This document shows, in pieces, positions 46,002-56,213 of a stretch of 64,000 nt of DNA; position 1 is the first letter of the stretch; each line of letters opens with the position of its first letter. A program made the translations under genes and the position numbers. Location: positions 22,121 to 86,120 of the forward strand of contig NZ_JAAGKO020000037.1 of assembly GCF_027947535.2 (NCBI RefSeq), read 5' to 3'. The notes beneath the pieces were generated by a model that had not been told where the DNA came from, made no database searches, and saw only the letters and a list, made by a program, of their open reading frames with translations. The stretch comes from Streptantibioticus silvisoli (lineage in GTDB: Bacteria > Actinomycetota > Actinomycetes > Streptomycetales > Streptomycetaceae).

Positions 46002-48830
46002 TCAGCTCATCGGCAGGTATCCGCCGTGGATGTCGGCGAATACGTCGATGGCGGTCGAGGTCGGGTTGTACAGATCGATGAAGCCGTCGCCGCCCACCTT
46101 GATCACGGCCTGGCCGGCGATGGTGTGGCTCTTGGTGTAGTTGATGGCGCCGGCGGTGGGGCGGGTGGTGCCGTCGGGGTAGGCGACGAGCCAGCCGGAG
46201 GCGGTGGGGGCGGAGACGGTGAGGTTGAGGTCGGCCGCGGTCAGAACGGCGGCGGGCAGTCCGGCGGTGTCGGCGACCTTGACCTTGAGGGTGGCGTGGG
46301 GGGCGAGCTTGAGCGGCTTGCCGCCGGTTTCGCCCAGGCCCGTCTGCGTGTTGAGCACCCGCGTCGGCGTGACCGGCCAGGCGCCGGAACCGGTGGCGTC
46401 GGAGCTGTACCAGCCGTCCAGCGCCGCGATCAGGTTGGCGGAGCCGCTGCTGTTGTCGGTCAGCGTGACCTTGCCGTCGGTCAGTGGGACGGTGACCAGG
46501 TTCGTCACGGATTCACCGGCCGCCCAGTACGAGGCGGTGACGCCCCACTCGCTTCTGCCGTCCGGGGCCACCGTGAGCGAACCGGACGCCTTCGTGGTGT
46601 TTTCCGCGACATCGAGGGTGACGGCGTCGGCGTTCGCGGGGACTCCGTTCTTCCCGGCGATCTGCACGGTGACCGATTTTCCGGCGCCGACCGGGCCGGT
46701 GATGCCGCCGGTGCCGTTTCGGGTGTCGAGCAGGGTGACGGGACTGGTGGGGTGGTAGGAGCCGCTGTTGTCGTCCGGCTCGAAGTCGCCGATCTTCTCC
46801 ATGCTGACAGTGACGGTCGAGTCGGCGCCGTTGTAGACGGCGATGTCGCCGTCGAGGGAGGGGGTGACCGTCTCCTGGTTGGAGGCGCTGTGCCCGGCGG
46901 GGAAGTTCAGCGTGGAGGCGGACGGTCGGGTGCCGGAGCCCGAGTACGCGGTCAGCCAGCCGCCGTCCGTGGCTCCGGTGGCGTTGACCCGCACTTCGAC
47001 CGGGTTCTCGCCCCTGTCTCCCAGGTATGACCCCCCGAAGTATCCGGTGCCGTGGGCGCGGATCGTGGCGGTGACCCGCTGCGCGCCGCCTACCGGCGCG
47101 ACGCTGTCGGTCACGGTGACCACGGTCGCGGCGGTGGTGACGCGGCCGAGCACATCGGTGCTGGTCAACGTGGCGGTGTAGACGCCGGGCGCGGTGTAAG
47201 GGTGTGCTACCTGGCCGGCGGAGAAGGTCCCGGTGGTCCCGTCGCCGAAGTCGATGGTCTGCGAGGCCATTTCGAAGTCCGCGGTGGTCGCGGCGGTGAA
47301 GATCGTCTGGGTGTCGATGGTCCCGGGCACCCGCCCGGTGTGCGCCGCCAGGGCCGGGGACGCCGGCACGTCCGTCGCGGCCACGACTGGCGTGGAACGC
47401 GTCTGCGTCACCCCGTCCGCATCCGTGACGGTGACGGTTTCCGTGAACGCCCCGGACGTGGTGTACGTGTGCTGCGCCGGGCTGTTGGCGTCACCGGTGA
47501 CGGGGGTGCTGCCGTCGCCGAAGTCCACGGAGTACGTGAGAGGTTCGCCCCAGGTACTGGTGGCGTCGCCGAGGGGCACGGTGGCGGTGAACGGGACGGT
47601 GTGCTGTGCCGGGGAGGCTGCCTCCGCAGCCGGGACGGTGATGGCGTCGTGGTTCTCGAAGGCGCCGCGGTCGGCGTAACTCACGCTCCCGGCGCCGGTG
47701 TTGGCGACGATGGGGTCGTCGGCGTGCCGGTATCCGTTGATGTCGGTGGGCAGTTCGCCGGGCGCGTCGGCGTTGGCGGCGTCGATGCCGACGGGGTCGG
47801 TGATCCCGGTCGGCAGGACGAAGGAGGCAGCGTAGCCGTCGTGGGTGCCGTCGCCGGTGGCCGCGGCGCGGTCGGCGGGAGTGGTGTAGGCGGTGCCTGC
47901 CCAGGAGTAGGCGGCGCGGTTGGCGGCGTTGGCAGCGTCGAAATCGTTGTAGTCGGCGGTCACGCCGGGAGCGGACGAGGCGTCCACGGACACGACGGGG
48001 GTGTCCGGGCAGGCCGGGCTCTCGGTGTTCTTGGCGGACGCGAGCAAGTTGTTCTCGACGGTGCCGGTGGTGCCGCCGGTCAGTGCGATCTCGGTGTGGC
48101 AGTTGTCGTCCATGGAGTTGCTGGTGATGGAGGCGCCGGTCGTGCCGTCCAGCGCCACGGAACTCAGTTGCGTGCCGGGAATGACGTTGGTCGTGACGGT
48201 GATGTCGCGAGCGCCGGCCGAGACCTGCACCGCGTGACTCTGCTCGGCGGTGTAGCCCAGCGTGCTGCGCGAGACCGTCACGCCGGAGGACGCGCCGTCG
48301 ATCCGGACGTCGTCGCCCTCGCCGTACCCGGCGAGGTCGGTGATGTCCAGTCGGTCGAGCGTGACGTCCTGCGAGCCGGTGACGTCCACGGCGTCGGCCA
48401 AGCGGCCGATCGAGAGGCCCCGCACCGTCACGTCGTGGACGTCCTGGAGCGTCAACGGGACGGTGCCCTGCGGCGAGACGAGCTCGATGCGACCGTTGCC
48501 CGACCGCGGGTCGGCCTCGAACGTGACGGGCTGTGCCGGCGTTCCCGACCTGGTCAGGGTGACGGCAGCGAACGGCTTGACTGTGGTGAAAACGTTGTCG
48601 ATCAGTACCGTCTGACCCGGAACGACGACGTCAGCGGCGGCCTGGACCGAGCAGAACGGCTCCGCCTGCGTGCCGGGACCGGTGTCGTCGCACGCGGCGG
48701 CGTTGCTGACGTACAGGTCGCCCGACCCGGTGTCCGCGACCGCGAACGGTCCGGCGCCGAAGCCGGTGACGGCCGCGGTCACGGTGAACGCGGCGAGGGC
48801 CGCCCCGGTCAGGGGGCGTGGTCTGCGCAT
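46002..48830 (-). CDS. Large secreted beta-helix/PKD-domain protein
   Basis: A 942-residue exported protein. The ATG at 48830 begins a signal peptide (RRPRPLTGAALAAFTVTAAV, cleavage near AVA-DTG, ~residue 33). Residues ~35-330 form a right-handed parallel beta-helix (repeated IxxNSMDDN, VTVSRSTLG-type turns). Two PKD domains follow (VDFGDGST near 435 and IDFGDGTTG near 530). The C-terminal ~350 residues hold tandem beta-sandwich repeats with LLDTRNGTGG / VLNTQTGLGE and GWLxAYPDGTTRP motifs, common in Streptomyces cell-surface proteins. It is probably an extracellular polysaccharide-interacting protein; no catalytic residues can be assigned. It lies alone between two recombinase/att remnants. 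Confidence 0.85.
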   Translation of the reverse strand: MRRPRPLTGAALAAFTVTAAVTGFGAGPFAVADTGSGDLYVSNAAACDDTGPGTQAEPFCSVQAAADVVVPGQTVLIDNVFTTVKPFAAVTLTRSGTPAQPVTFEADPRSGNGRIELVSPQGTVPLTLQDVHDVTVRGLSIGRLADAVDVTGSQDVTLDRLDITDLAGYGEGDDVRIDGASSGVTVSRSTLGYTAEQSHAVQVSAGARDITVTTNVIPGTQLSSVALDGTTGASITSNSMDDNCHTEIALTGGTTGTVENNLLASAKNTESPACPDTPVVSVDASSAPGVTADYNDFDAANAANRAAYSWAGTAYTTPADRAAATGDGTHDGYAASFVLPTGITDPVGIDAANADAPGELPTDINGYRHADDPIVANTGAGSVSYADRGAFENHDAITVPAAEAASPAQHTVPFTATVPLGDATSTWGEPLTYSVDFGDGSTPVTGDANSPAQHTYTTSGAFTETVTVTDADGVTQTRSTPVVAATDVPASPALAAHTGRVPGTIDTQTIFTAATTADFEMASQTIDFGDGTTGTFSAGQVAHPYTAPGVYTATLTSTDVLGRVTTAATVVTVTDSVAPVGGAQRVTATIRAHGTGYFGGSYLGDRGENPVEVRVNATGATDGGWLTAYSGSGTRPSASTLNFPAGHSASNQETVTPSLDGDIAVYNGADSTVTVSMEKIGDFEPDDNSGSYHPTSPVTLLDTRNGTGGITGPVGAGKSVTVQIAGKNGVPANADAVTLDVAENTTKASGSLTVAPDGRSEWGVTASYWAAGESVTNLVTVPLTDGKVTLTDNSSGSANLIAALDGWYSSDATGSGAWPVTPTRVLNTQTGLGETGGKPLKLAPHATLKVKVADTAGLPAAVLTAADLNLTVSAPTASGWLVAYPDGTTRPTAGAINYTKSHTIAGQAVIKVGGDGFIDLYNPTSTAIDVFADIHGGYLPMS

Positions 48831-49081
48831 GTCTACTCCAGCGTGAGGAGGGGAGCGCGGCGTCACGGTGGGGGCCGTCGCAGGACGGCGCGTGCGGCGC
48901 AGGTGCCGTGGGGGCGGTGGCGCGGGGTGCGGCCCGGCGCACGGTGATGACGGTCACCGCTGATGGGCCAGCGGGCATTCTGGCAGATCCGTGCCAAAGG
49001 ACGGCACCATGCCGTTCCGTCCCGCGCAGGACGGCGCTCCGCAGGGCGGGTGGCCGGACCGGCGATCACCGCAACGGCGGC

Positions 49082-49363
49082 CAGCACCGCGCCGCCCTCG
49101 AAGCCGGGGCCGACCCGATGCTGGTCGCACAGTGGAGCCGGGAGGTCCAGGAGAAGCGGGCGATCGCGGAAGCCCGCATGGCCACGACCGGAATCGGCCA
49201 GGAAACCCGGAGGCGAATGGGCAAGGAACAGAACCGCGGCATCGTGGACGCTCTCGGCGGGGGCACTTCAAGCGCTTCGGTGTGCGGAACCCGAGGACAA
49301 TGCCGGGGCCTACCGTCAGTTCGGGCTCACGCTCACGTACGACCAGGCGACGCAACAGTGCCG
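49082..49363 (+). pseudogene. Serine recombinase C-terminal remnant (copy 2)
   Basis: 49088-49261 encodes RAALEAGADPMLVAQWSREV, EKRAIAEARMATTGIGQET and MGKEQNRGIVDALGG, closely matching copy 1 (AALEAGAGPVLVERWSREVQ) and the end of large serine recombinases. A frameshift near 49262 moves the remainder (EPEDNAGAYRQFGLTLTYDQ) to another frame. The zinc ribbon and catalytic domain are missing. It is followed by a hairpin and a tRNA-Leu-like segment. Confidence 0.85.
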
Positions 49364-49384
49364 ATCGAAAGTCGACCGGCACTG
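49356..49384 (+). terminator. Hairpin after recombinase remnant 2
   Basis: CAGTGCCG (49356-49363) pairs with CGGCACTG (49377-49384), with TCGA/TCGA pairing inside. It corresponds in position to the hairpins after copies 1 and 3. Confidence 0.7.
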
Positions 49385-49395
49385 GCACGGAAGGT

Positions 49396-49412
49396 CTCCG
49401 AGGGGGACTTGA
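49396..49412 (-). repeat. tRNA-Leu 3'-end copy (attachment-site remnant 2)
   Basis: TCCGAGGGGGACTTGA resembles the tRNA-Leu 3' part TCCGAGGGGGGACTTGAA with one G and one A fewer. It is the most decayed of the three copies. Confidence 0.65.
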
Positions 49413-49511
49413 CCAGTTCGCACACGCACTGGCGCGGCGCACAGCGTGCTCCCTGGAGTAGCTGGCCCGGACCGTGAGTGGTGACGGCCCGTCGGCCGGC
49501 GGTGCCGCATC

Positions 49512-50939
49512 TCACCCCGCCCCACCCCCCTGCAGGTACCGCATGAGCCCCTGCAAGGTGTCGTAGCCGACGGCGGCCGACGGTACGCCGGAGGACGGGA
49601 CGAGGTCGAAGTACAGGCCGGGGCCGTCCGGTGCGGAGAGGGTGCGGGGGTGGATGGGGGCGCCGCGGGCGTGGTCCGGGCCGACTTCCGCGACGGCTGA
49701 CGGGCCGAGGGCGAAGGCCAGCGGGACCGGTACGGGTTCGAAATGCGACGGAACGGTGAGGTCGGCACGGGCGGCGCGGCACTGGGCGACGAGCGAGACC
49801 AGGCCGTGGTGCGCGGTCAGTTCGGCGGCGAGGGAGTGGAAGCCGGCGCGGGGGATCTCGTCCTGCGCGGTGTGGCCCACGGCGAGGACGGCCTCCTCGT
49901 CGACGCCGTCGGGAGTGCGGGCCACCCGCAGCGTGGCGATCGCCGCACGGTCGGGGCCGCCCACGACGGTGAACCAGCTGCCGTCCGGCATCCGGGAGCG
50001 GGCGAGCCGGGTGAGCCGGTCCCGCGACCACGGGAGGGCGGCGGGTTCCGACGTGCCCCAGCCGGCCGGCGGCTCGCCGGTGAGGATGCGGAAGGCCTCC
50101 TCCAAGGCGCCGCCGAGCAGCATCTCCTCGTCGGCCGGGCGCGAGGTGCGGAAGGACAGCAGTACCTGGCCGGCACCCTCCGCCTCCGGGCCGGTGAAGG
50201 CCGCAGCCATCGGGTTGCCGCCGGACTCCGGATCGCCCGGGGGCCGGAAGTGGCCGTCCTGCCAGCGCAGTACCGCGCCGGTGAGGCCGTCGTAGTAGCC
50301 GCAGGCCTCGTCGCGGACGACCCAGCGGTTCGGCGGCCCGGACAGCACGGTGCGCAGGGGCATGGTGAGCCGGGAGCCGGGCGGGGTGACGATCTGCAGG
50401 GCCCGGTGGGTCGCGGCGCAGCCGGCGTAGGCGTCGGCGAGCCAGCTGGTCAGGGCGATGACCGGCCGGTCCTGGATGGCGACGGCCGCGCGTTCGGTGA
50501 GGACGTCGACGGCGGGCTGCGCCGCGACCGGTTCCGGGGCGGACGGCGGCACGGCGGTCTCCGGCAGGGCGGCGGAGACCGGTACCCGGCGGTCGGGGGG
50601 CCGGACCTGGCCGTCGAGGGCGCCGGCGAGGTGGCTGACGAACGTGGCGGCGAGCGCCTCGGCGGCCGGGACGCCGGTGGCGGCCCGTGCCTCGGTCCAC
50701 CACACCGGCCCGTCGGACGAGGCGTCCGCGCCGAGCAGCCGGGCGGTCTCGCCCGGCACCCGCACGTCGATCGGTGCCTCCACCGAGAGCAGCGGGCGGC
50801 CCTGTTCGTCGCAGAGCTGCAGGACCGAGCCGTCGCCCAGGGAGCGCAGGCGCAGGTCCGGTCCGGTCGCGGCCAGCGCGGCGGCGAGAGTGCGGGGATC
50901 GGGCATCCGCCGGGTGAGGGCGATGAGGTCGGTCGTCAC
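49512..50939 (-). CDS. DUF6177-family type VII secretion-associated protein
   Basis: A 475-residue cytoplasmic protein starting TTDLIALTRRMPDPRTLAAA after a GTG at 50939. It has an N-terminal alpha/beta region, a Pro/Ala-rich linker near residues 130-150, and a conserved middle (DRPVIALTSWLADAYAGCAA, MPLRTVLSGPPNRWVVRDEA). The C-terminal half has RAPIHP-like and GLYFDLVPS motifs. DUF6177 proteins are encoded beside EccC in Streptomyces ESX loci; an EspG-like chaperone role is possible but unproven. It follows the EccC gene by 61 bp on the same strand and is the last gene of the ESX operon. Confidence 0.8.
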   Translation of the reverse strand: MTTDLIALTRRMPDPRTLAAALAATGPDLRLRSLGDGSVLQLCDEQGRPLLSVEAPIDVRVPGETARLLGADASSDGPVWWTEARAATGVPAAEALAATFVSHLAGALDGQVRPPDRRVPVSAALPETAVPPSAPEPVAAQPAVDVLTERAAVAIQDRPVIALTSWLADAYAGCAATHRALQIVTPPGSRLTMPLRTVLSGPPNRWVVRDEACGYYDGLTGAVLRWQDGHFRPPGDPESGGNPMAAAFTGPEAEGAGQVLLSFRTSRPADEEMLLGGALEEAFRILTGEPPAGWGTSEPAALPWSRDRLTRLARSRMPDGSWFTVVGGPDRAAIATLRVARTPDGVDEEAVLAVGHTAQDEIPRAGFHSLAAELTAHHGLVSLVAQCRAARADLTVPSHFEPVPVPLAFALGPSAVAEVGPDHARGAPIHPRTLSAPDGPGLYFDLVPSSGVPSAAVGYDTLQGLMRYLQGGGAG

Positions 50940-51000
50940 GTGCGGTCCCGGGGGTACGAGGCGACGGCTGAAGGGGCGGGGGCGATCGGTCCGGGGCGGT

Positions 51001-54000
51001 TCATCCCGTCTCCCCGACCATGAGCGCCGTCTGCACCAGGCGCGGCGATTCACCGCGCCGCACGAGCGTTCCGCGACCCGGTGGCTGCGTGCTCGCGGTG
51101 ATCCCGGAGAGCAGTTGGCCCTCGGTACGGTCGCCGGACAGGATCAGTCCCGACGTCCCGCTTTCCCGCAGTGCCTGGAGGAACGGGTCGTAGAGCCCCC
51201 GCGAGGCGCCGGCCACCCGGCGGCACACGACGAAGTGCAGTCCGATGTCGGGCGCTGAGGGGACGAACGGCAGGAACGGGGTGAGGGGTTGCTGACCGGC
51301 CGTGGTGAGCATGTCGTAGTCGTCGACGAGCACGACGACGCGCGGTCCGGAGAAGGCGGCCGGCTCCGCCTGCTGGTCGGCGGGGTCGAGGTCGTCCGGC
51401 AGGCGCTTGGCCAGTTCGCCGGCGACACCTGTCGCCAGCGCGGCGGCCACCCGGGAGTTGTGGGCGTAGCCGCCCCGATACGGCTCGGGCGCCACCTCGC
51501 GCAGTCCGCGGCGCGGGTCCATCACGGCGAACACCAACTGCTCGTCGGTGTACCGCTCGGTCAGGCCGCGGGCGATCAGCCGCAGGAGGTTGGTCTTGCC
51601 GCACTCGTCGTCGCCGAACACCAGCAGGTGCTGGTCGCGGCCGAACAGGTCGAGGAGCACCGGTGCCAGCGCGTTCTGGTCCAGGCCGATCGGGACCCGC
51701 CCGGGCTCGCGGGCCGCTCCCGGCAGCGCCGACAACGCCAGCAGCGGCGGCAGCACCCTTACCGCGCGCACTCGTTCACCGGTCCAAGCCATCGCGACGC
51801 CCTCGGCGGTCGACTCCACCGCCGTGCCGAGGTCGTCGGTATCGGCGCGGCCGTCCACCCGGGGCAGCGCCACCTGCGCGACGAGCTTGTCGTCGGTGAG
51901 CACCCGGCCGGGCGGTGCCTTGCGCAGCGAGGTGGCGAGCGTGCGGTCGACGCAGGAGTCTCCTGGGTCGTTGAGCCGCAGCTCGTACCGGGTGCCGAAC
52001 GCCGCCTGGTCGGCTATTCGTACGTCGTTCCAGCGGCCCATGGCCGCGACCACGTGGATGCCGTAGCCTCCGCCGCGCAACAGCAGCGCCTCGATCATCT
52101 CCTGGACCTCTTCGAAGTCCTTGCGCAGCGAGCCGAAGCCGTCGATCAGCAACACCACATCGGTGCACGGCAGTTCGGACAGCCGACCGGTCGCACGCGC
52201 GGTGCGCAGCTGAGTGACGGAGTCGATCCCGTGTGCCCGGAACGCCTCCTCGCGTTCCAGCAGCATCCCGTGCGCCTCCTCGACGGTGCGCCGCACCCGT
52301 TCCCGGTCCGAGCGCCCGGCCACACCGCCGGTGTGCGGCAGGCCGGCCAGCGCCTGGAGGCCGCCACCGGCCAGGTCCACGGCGTAGAAGCCCACCTCGC
52401 GCGGGGTGTGGGTGAGGGCCAGGGACAGCACGAGGGAGCGCAGCAGCGTGGTTTTGCCGGACTGCGGTCCGCCGATGACCGCGAGGTGGCCGCCGGCCCG
52501 GTTCAGGTCGGCGGTCCAGGTGCCCTGCCACTGCCGGGCCGGGTCGTCCAGCAGGCCCAGCGGCGCCCGCAGCGCGCCCGGCCGCTGGTCCGTCAGCCGC
52601 ATACCGTCCTCGGTGACATCGAGCGTGCCGGCGACCGCGTCGAGGGCGATCGCGGAAGGCAGCGGCGGCAGCCAGATCCGCTCCACCGGTTCGGCCGCAT
52701 CGCGCAACTGCGCCGCCATGACGGCGAGTTCGGTCGCCCCCACGGTTCGCCGCGGCACCGCCGGCTCGTCCCCGGCCGCGTCCGGCGCCGGGCCGCCGAG
52801 CGTGTTGAACGCCGGGTAGGGCAGGACTGCGGGCCCGTCGTCCCGCGCCGCCGGCGCCACCGAACCGCGGTAGGGGCCGGAGACGTAACCGGCCTTGAAG
52901 CGCTCGTAGGAGGAGGTGTCGACCTTGAGGTAGCCGAAGCCGGGCAGCGGCGGGAGGTTGGTGAACGCGTCCGCCGTGTCCAGTACGGTGCGTGACTCCT
53001 CGGCAGAGAAGGTGCGCAGCCCCAGCCGGTACGACAGGTAGGTGTCCAGGCCCTTGAGCTTGCCGGACTCGATCCGCTGGCTCGACAGCAGCAGGTGCAC
53101 GCCGATGCTGCGGCCGATGCGTCCGATCGACAGGAACAGCTCGATGAACTCCGGCTTGGCGGTGAGCAGTTCACCGAACTCGTCGATGACCACCAGCAGG
53201 TGCGGCAGCGGCGGCAGGGACGGGCGTTCGCGGCGTTCGGCCGCGTACTGCGAGATGTCGGCGACGTCGCCCGCGTCCTTGAGGACCTGCTGGCGGCGCA
53301 GCACCTCCCCGGCGAGACTGGCGTGGGCCCGCTCCACCAGCCCGGCGTCGTCCACGAGGTTCGTGATCAGCCCGGTGACGTGCGGGAGTCCGGCGAACGG
53401 TGCGAAGGTGGCGCCGCCCTTGAAGTCCACGAGCATCATCGCCAGGTCGTCCGGGCGGTGGGTCAGCGCCAGGGCCAGCACCAGGGTGCGCAGCAGTTCG
53501 CTCTTGCCGGAGCCGGTCGCCCCGACGCACAGGCCGTGCGGGCCCATGCCCAGTTCCGCCGCCTCCTTCAGGTCGAGCAGCAGCGGCCGCCGGTCGTCGG
53601 TGAGCCCGATCGGCACCCGCAGGAACGACCGCTCCCCGCGCGGCGCCCACAACCGCGGCAGGTCCAGGGCCCCTGGATCGTCGATGCCCAGCAGCTGCGG
53701 GAACGGCAGCGCAGGGCCGGCCGGACCGTCGTCCGCCACGGAGTCCGCCGACAGCCGCACCGACGCCAGCATCCGCGCCAGGCCCTCCGCCATCGCCTCC
53801 GGCACCGCGTCCACTCGCGCGTGCGCGACGACTCGCTCCGGGCCGCGCAGATCCTCCACGACCGCCTCGCCGTCCGAGACCGTCACCCGGGCGGCCACCT
53901 GCCCCGGCTCGTCGGTCCGCTCCGCCAGCAGGTGCACCACCGTCACGCCCATCTCGGGCAGGCCCACCGCCTCGTCCGGCAGCGGCAGTCGCCCCGCAAC

Positions 54001-54990
54001 CGCACCATGGCCGTCGCTGATCACCAGCAGCCGCGAGCCCTGCACGGAGGCGTCGCCGCCCGGCAGCCCGCGCCGTATCTCCGCCGCGTGCGTCGCCCGC
54101 TCCCGCAGGTCGTCGGCGAGCAGCGCACCGAGCGCCGGCAGGTCCGGCGCGATCCGCCGCACGGCAACCGGGCCGTCCGCCCGGCGGCCGTCCAGAGCAT
54201 GCGGCAGCCACTTCACCCACTCCCACTCCGGTAGCCGCTCCACCGGACACGCCACCGCAACCGCCACGTCGTCCGGCGCGTGCAGCGCCGCCGTCTGCGT
54301 CAGCAGCGCCCGCACCACCGTCATCGCCTCCTCGCGCGGGCCGACCACGGCGACCTCGCCGGCCCGGTCCAGCGGCACCGGGACCGGCACTCCGGTGCCC
54401 TGGTTGTAGCGGTGCAGCAGCGCGTTCGCCTCGTTGAGCATGAAGGGGTCCGGCGGCGTCAGCACGCTCCCCGACGACCTGGCCAACGTCAGCCGCACCA
54501 AGGGCAGTTCACCGGTCCCCACGCGGACCCGCAGGAAGTCCGCGTCGGTGCGGCGCCGCTCCCACAGCCGCGCCGGATCGCGCACCACGTCGTACAACGC
54601 CTCCGGCTGCGGGTTCAGCACCTGCCCGGCGGCGCGCCGCTTGCGCTCCTGCCCGCCCAGCTCCTCGCGCAGCCCCTCCAGGTACTCCAGGTACCGCTCG
54701 CGCTGCTGGCGCCGGGTGCGCTGGGCCTTGCCGCGCTGCGACAGCAGCATGCCCCCGCTGGTCGCCAGCGTGACCAGCAGGACCACCGGGCCGATGGCCG
54801 CGTACGCGCCGCCGCGCATCACCGTCATCATGACCATGCTGCTCATGACGCCGGTGATCGGCACCAGCACTTGGGTCAGCCCGCCGGTCTTGCCCTCCGG
54901 AAGGTTGGGCGGCGCCTCGACGACACGCGGCGTCCCGTCCGCCGACTGCCGTGTCCCGCGCGCCGGCCGGTGGACCAGTCGGGTCGTCAT
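51001..54990 (-). CDS. eccC: Type VII secretion ATPase EccC
   Basis: A 1329-residue FtsK/SpoIIIE-type motor of ESX secretion. The ATG at 54990 has GGAGGA at 7 nt. Two transmembrane segments lie near residues 45-85. Three ATPase domains follow: Walker A GATGSGKSE (near 490), with Walker B LLVVIDEFGELL; GGPQSGKTT (near 840), with VVLLIDGFG; and GDDECGKTN (near 1127), with VVVLVDDYD. Domain 1 is the most canonical; domains 2 and 3 are diverged, as usual in EccC. It recognises WXG100 substrates and drives export through the EccD channel encoded upstream. Confidence 0.95.
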   Translation of the reverse strand: MTTRLVHRPARGTRQSADGTPRVVEAPPNLPEGKTGGLTQVLVPITGVMSSMVMMTVMRGGAYAAIGPVVLLVTLATSGGMLLSQRGKAQRTRRQQRERYLEYLEGLREELGGQERKRRAAGQVLNPQPEALYDVVRDPARLWERRRTDADFLRVRVGTGELPLVRLTLARSSGSVLTPPDPFMLNEANALLHRYNQGTGVPVPVPLDRAGEVAVVGPREEAMTVVRALLTQTAALHAPDDVAVAVACPVERLPEWEWVKWLPHALDGRRADGPVAVRRIAPDLPALGALLADDLRERATHAAEIRRGLPGGDASVQGSRLLVISDGHGAVAGRLPLPDEAVGLPEMGVTVVHLLAERTDEPGQVAARVTVSDGEAVVEDLRGPERVVAHARVDAVPEAMAEGLARMLASVRLSADSVADDGPAGPALPFPQLLGIDDPGALDLPRLWAPRGERSFLRVPIGLTDDRRPLLLDLKEAAELGMGPHGLCVGATGSGKSELLRTLVLALALTHRPDDLAMMLVDFKGGATFAPFAGLPHVTGLITNLVDDAGLVERAHASLAGEVLRRQQVLKDAGDVADISQYAAERRERPSLPPLPHLLVVIDEFGELLTAKPEFIELFLSIGRIGRSIGVHLLLSSQRIESGKLKGLDTYLSYRLGLRTFSAEESRTVLDTADAFTNLPPLPGFGYLKVDTSSYERFKAGYVSGPYRGSVAPAARDDGPAVLPYPAFNTLGGPAPDAAGDEPAVPRRTVGATELAVMAAQLRDAAEPVERIWLPPLPSAIALDAVAGTLDVTEDGMRLTDQRPGALRAPLGLLDDPARQWQGTWTADLNRAGGHLAVIGGPQSGKTTLLRSLVLSLALTHTPREVGFYAVDLAGGGLQALAGLPHTGGVAGRSDRERVRRTVEEAHGMLLEREEAFRAHGIDSVTQLRTARATGRLSELPCTDVVLLIDGFGSLRKDFEEVQEMIEALLLRGGGYGIHVVAAMGRWNDVRIADQAAFGTRYELRLNDPGDSCVDRTLATSLRKAPPGRVLTDDKLVAQVALPRVDGRADTDDLGTAVESTAEGVAMAWTGERVRAVRVLPPLLALSALPGAAREPGRVPIGLDQNALAPVLLDLFGRDQHLLVFGDDECGKTNLLRLIARGLTERYTDEQLVFAVMDPRRGLREVAPEPYRGGYAHNSRVAAALATGVAGELAKRLPDDLDPADQQAEPAAFSGPRVVVLVDDYDMLTTAGQQPLTPFLPFVPSAPDIGLHFVVCRRVAGASRGLYDPFLQALRESGTSGLILSGDRTEGQLLSGITASTQPPGRGTLVRRGESPRLVQTALMVGETG

Positions 54991-55072
54991 CCCTGCTTCC
55001 TCCCGCGTCCGCGTGTCCCGCGAGCCGATCCACTGCTCCGTGTCCTGCCCGGTCCGGCCGGGGCGCCGGCGT

Positions 55073-56173
55073 TCACCGCCGGGTCGCGAGGTCGAGCAGG
55101 TCCGCGCCCAGCAAGGTGACCGCCTCGTGGGTCGCCCGGCCCAGCAGCCCGGTGCTGATCCTGCCGCCGCGGGCCAGGTGCCGGTCGTACGGCATCGGCA
55201 CCACCCGCACGTCACCGCCCCCCAGCAGTTCCGCAGCCCGCTCGGCGTTCAGCGCCGGCCGCGGACCGGGCTGCGTGAGCGCCACGACGGTGCCGCGCAG
55301 CATCGGACGCGGCAGCCCCGCCATCCAGTCGAGCACCGCTCGCGTCGCGGCCACGCCCTCCGGGGTGGCCGGGGTGGCCAGCACCCGTGCCTGTGCCCCG
55401 GCCATCGCACTGCGGGCGAGTTCACCCGGCAGAGTCTGGCAGTCGACCACCGTGATCGCGAAGAACCGCCGCACGGCCACCGCCACCCGCTGGTAGTCGG
55501 CCAGCGACAACTGGGCCCCGATCTGCCCCTTGCTGCCGGGCAGCAGCCAGCCGCCGTCCGGCAGCCCGACGAGGTAACCGATCAGCTGGTCGAACCGCAT
55601 GTGCGGGGTGACCACCTTCGCGAACTCGTCCGCCGACCAGCGCAACACCGGTGCCCCCAGGCGCACCGGCAGCGTGCCGAGCGTGGGGTTGGCCTCCACC
55701 ACCAGCACCGGGTCCGGCCGGTGATGCGCGTAGACGGTCCCCAGCAGCGCCGCGAGCGTCGTCTTGCCGGCCCCGCCGTGCACACTGGTCACCACGATCT
55801 GCCGCCCGGTGGTCACCGGCTTCTGCAACACGGCGGCGACCCGCTTGGCCCGCTCCACGTCGGCGGCGGACGAGGAGGCGAACAGGGAGCGCAACGCCCG
55901 CAGGGCCCGCGCCGCGGCGGCGTCACCGCGGACCGGCCTGCCGGTCGCGAGAGCCGCCACCTCGGGAGCCAGCGGCGGGACCGGCTGCGGCGAGCGGTCC
56001 GGTGCGACGACGGGCACGGCAGGCGCCTTGGCCAGCGACGGCCCGGCGCCGTACTGCATGGTCTCAGCCGCAGTCCCCGGTCGTACGGCGGACGGGTCGC
56101 CGCCCCGCGGGCCGCCGCCGGATATCTCGCGCAGCACAGCACGCTGCCAGTCGTCTGCGGACACCCGCGTCAT
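55073..56173 (-). CDS. MinD/ParA-like ATPase of the ESX locus
   Basis: A 366-residue protein. A Pro/Ala-rich ~110-residue N-terminal region precedes a MinD-like domain with a deviant Walker A (VTSVHGGAGKTTLAALLG, near residue 133), VLVVEANPTLGTL and ITVVDCQTLPG. ParA/MinD-type ATPases (EspI-like) occur in many ESX loci and may regulate secretion or position the machine. It lies between eccD and eccC on the same strand. Confidence 0.87.
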   Translation of the reverse strand: MTRVSADDWQRAVLREISGGGPRGGDPSAVRPGTAAETMQYGAGPSLAKAPAVPVVAPDRSPQPVPPLAPEVAALATGRPVRGDAAAARALRALRSLFASSSAADVERAKRVAAVLQKPVTTGRQIVVTSVHGGAGKTTLAALLGTVYAHHRPDPVLVVEANPTLGTLPVRLGAPVLRWSADEFAKVVTPHMRFDQLIGYLVGLPDGGWLLPGSKGQIGAQLSLADYQRVAVAVRRFFAITVVDCQTLPGELARSAMAGAQARVLATPATPEGVAATRAVLDWMAGLPRPMLRGTVVALTQPGPRPALNAERAAELLGGGDVRVVPMPYDRHLARGGRISTGLLGRATHEAVTLLGADLLDLATRR

Positions 56174-56213
56174 CCCCTCACCACGCGCCGGTCGCCCGGC
56201 CCGTCCCGTTCCG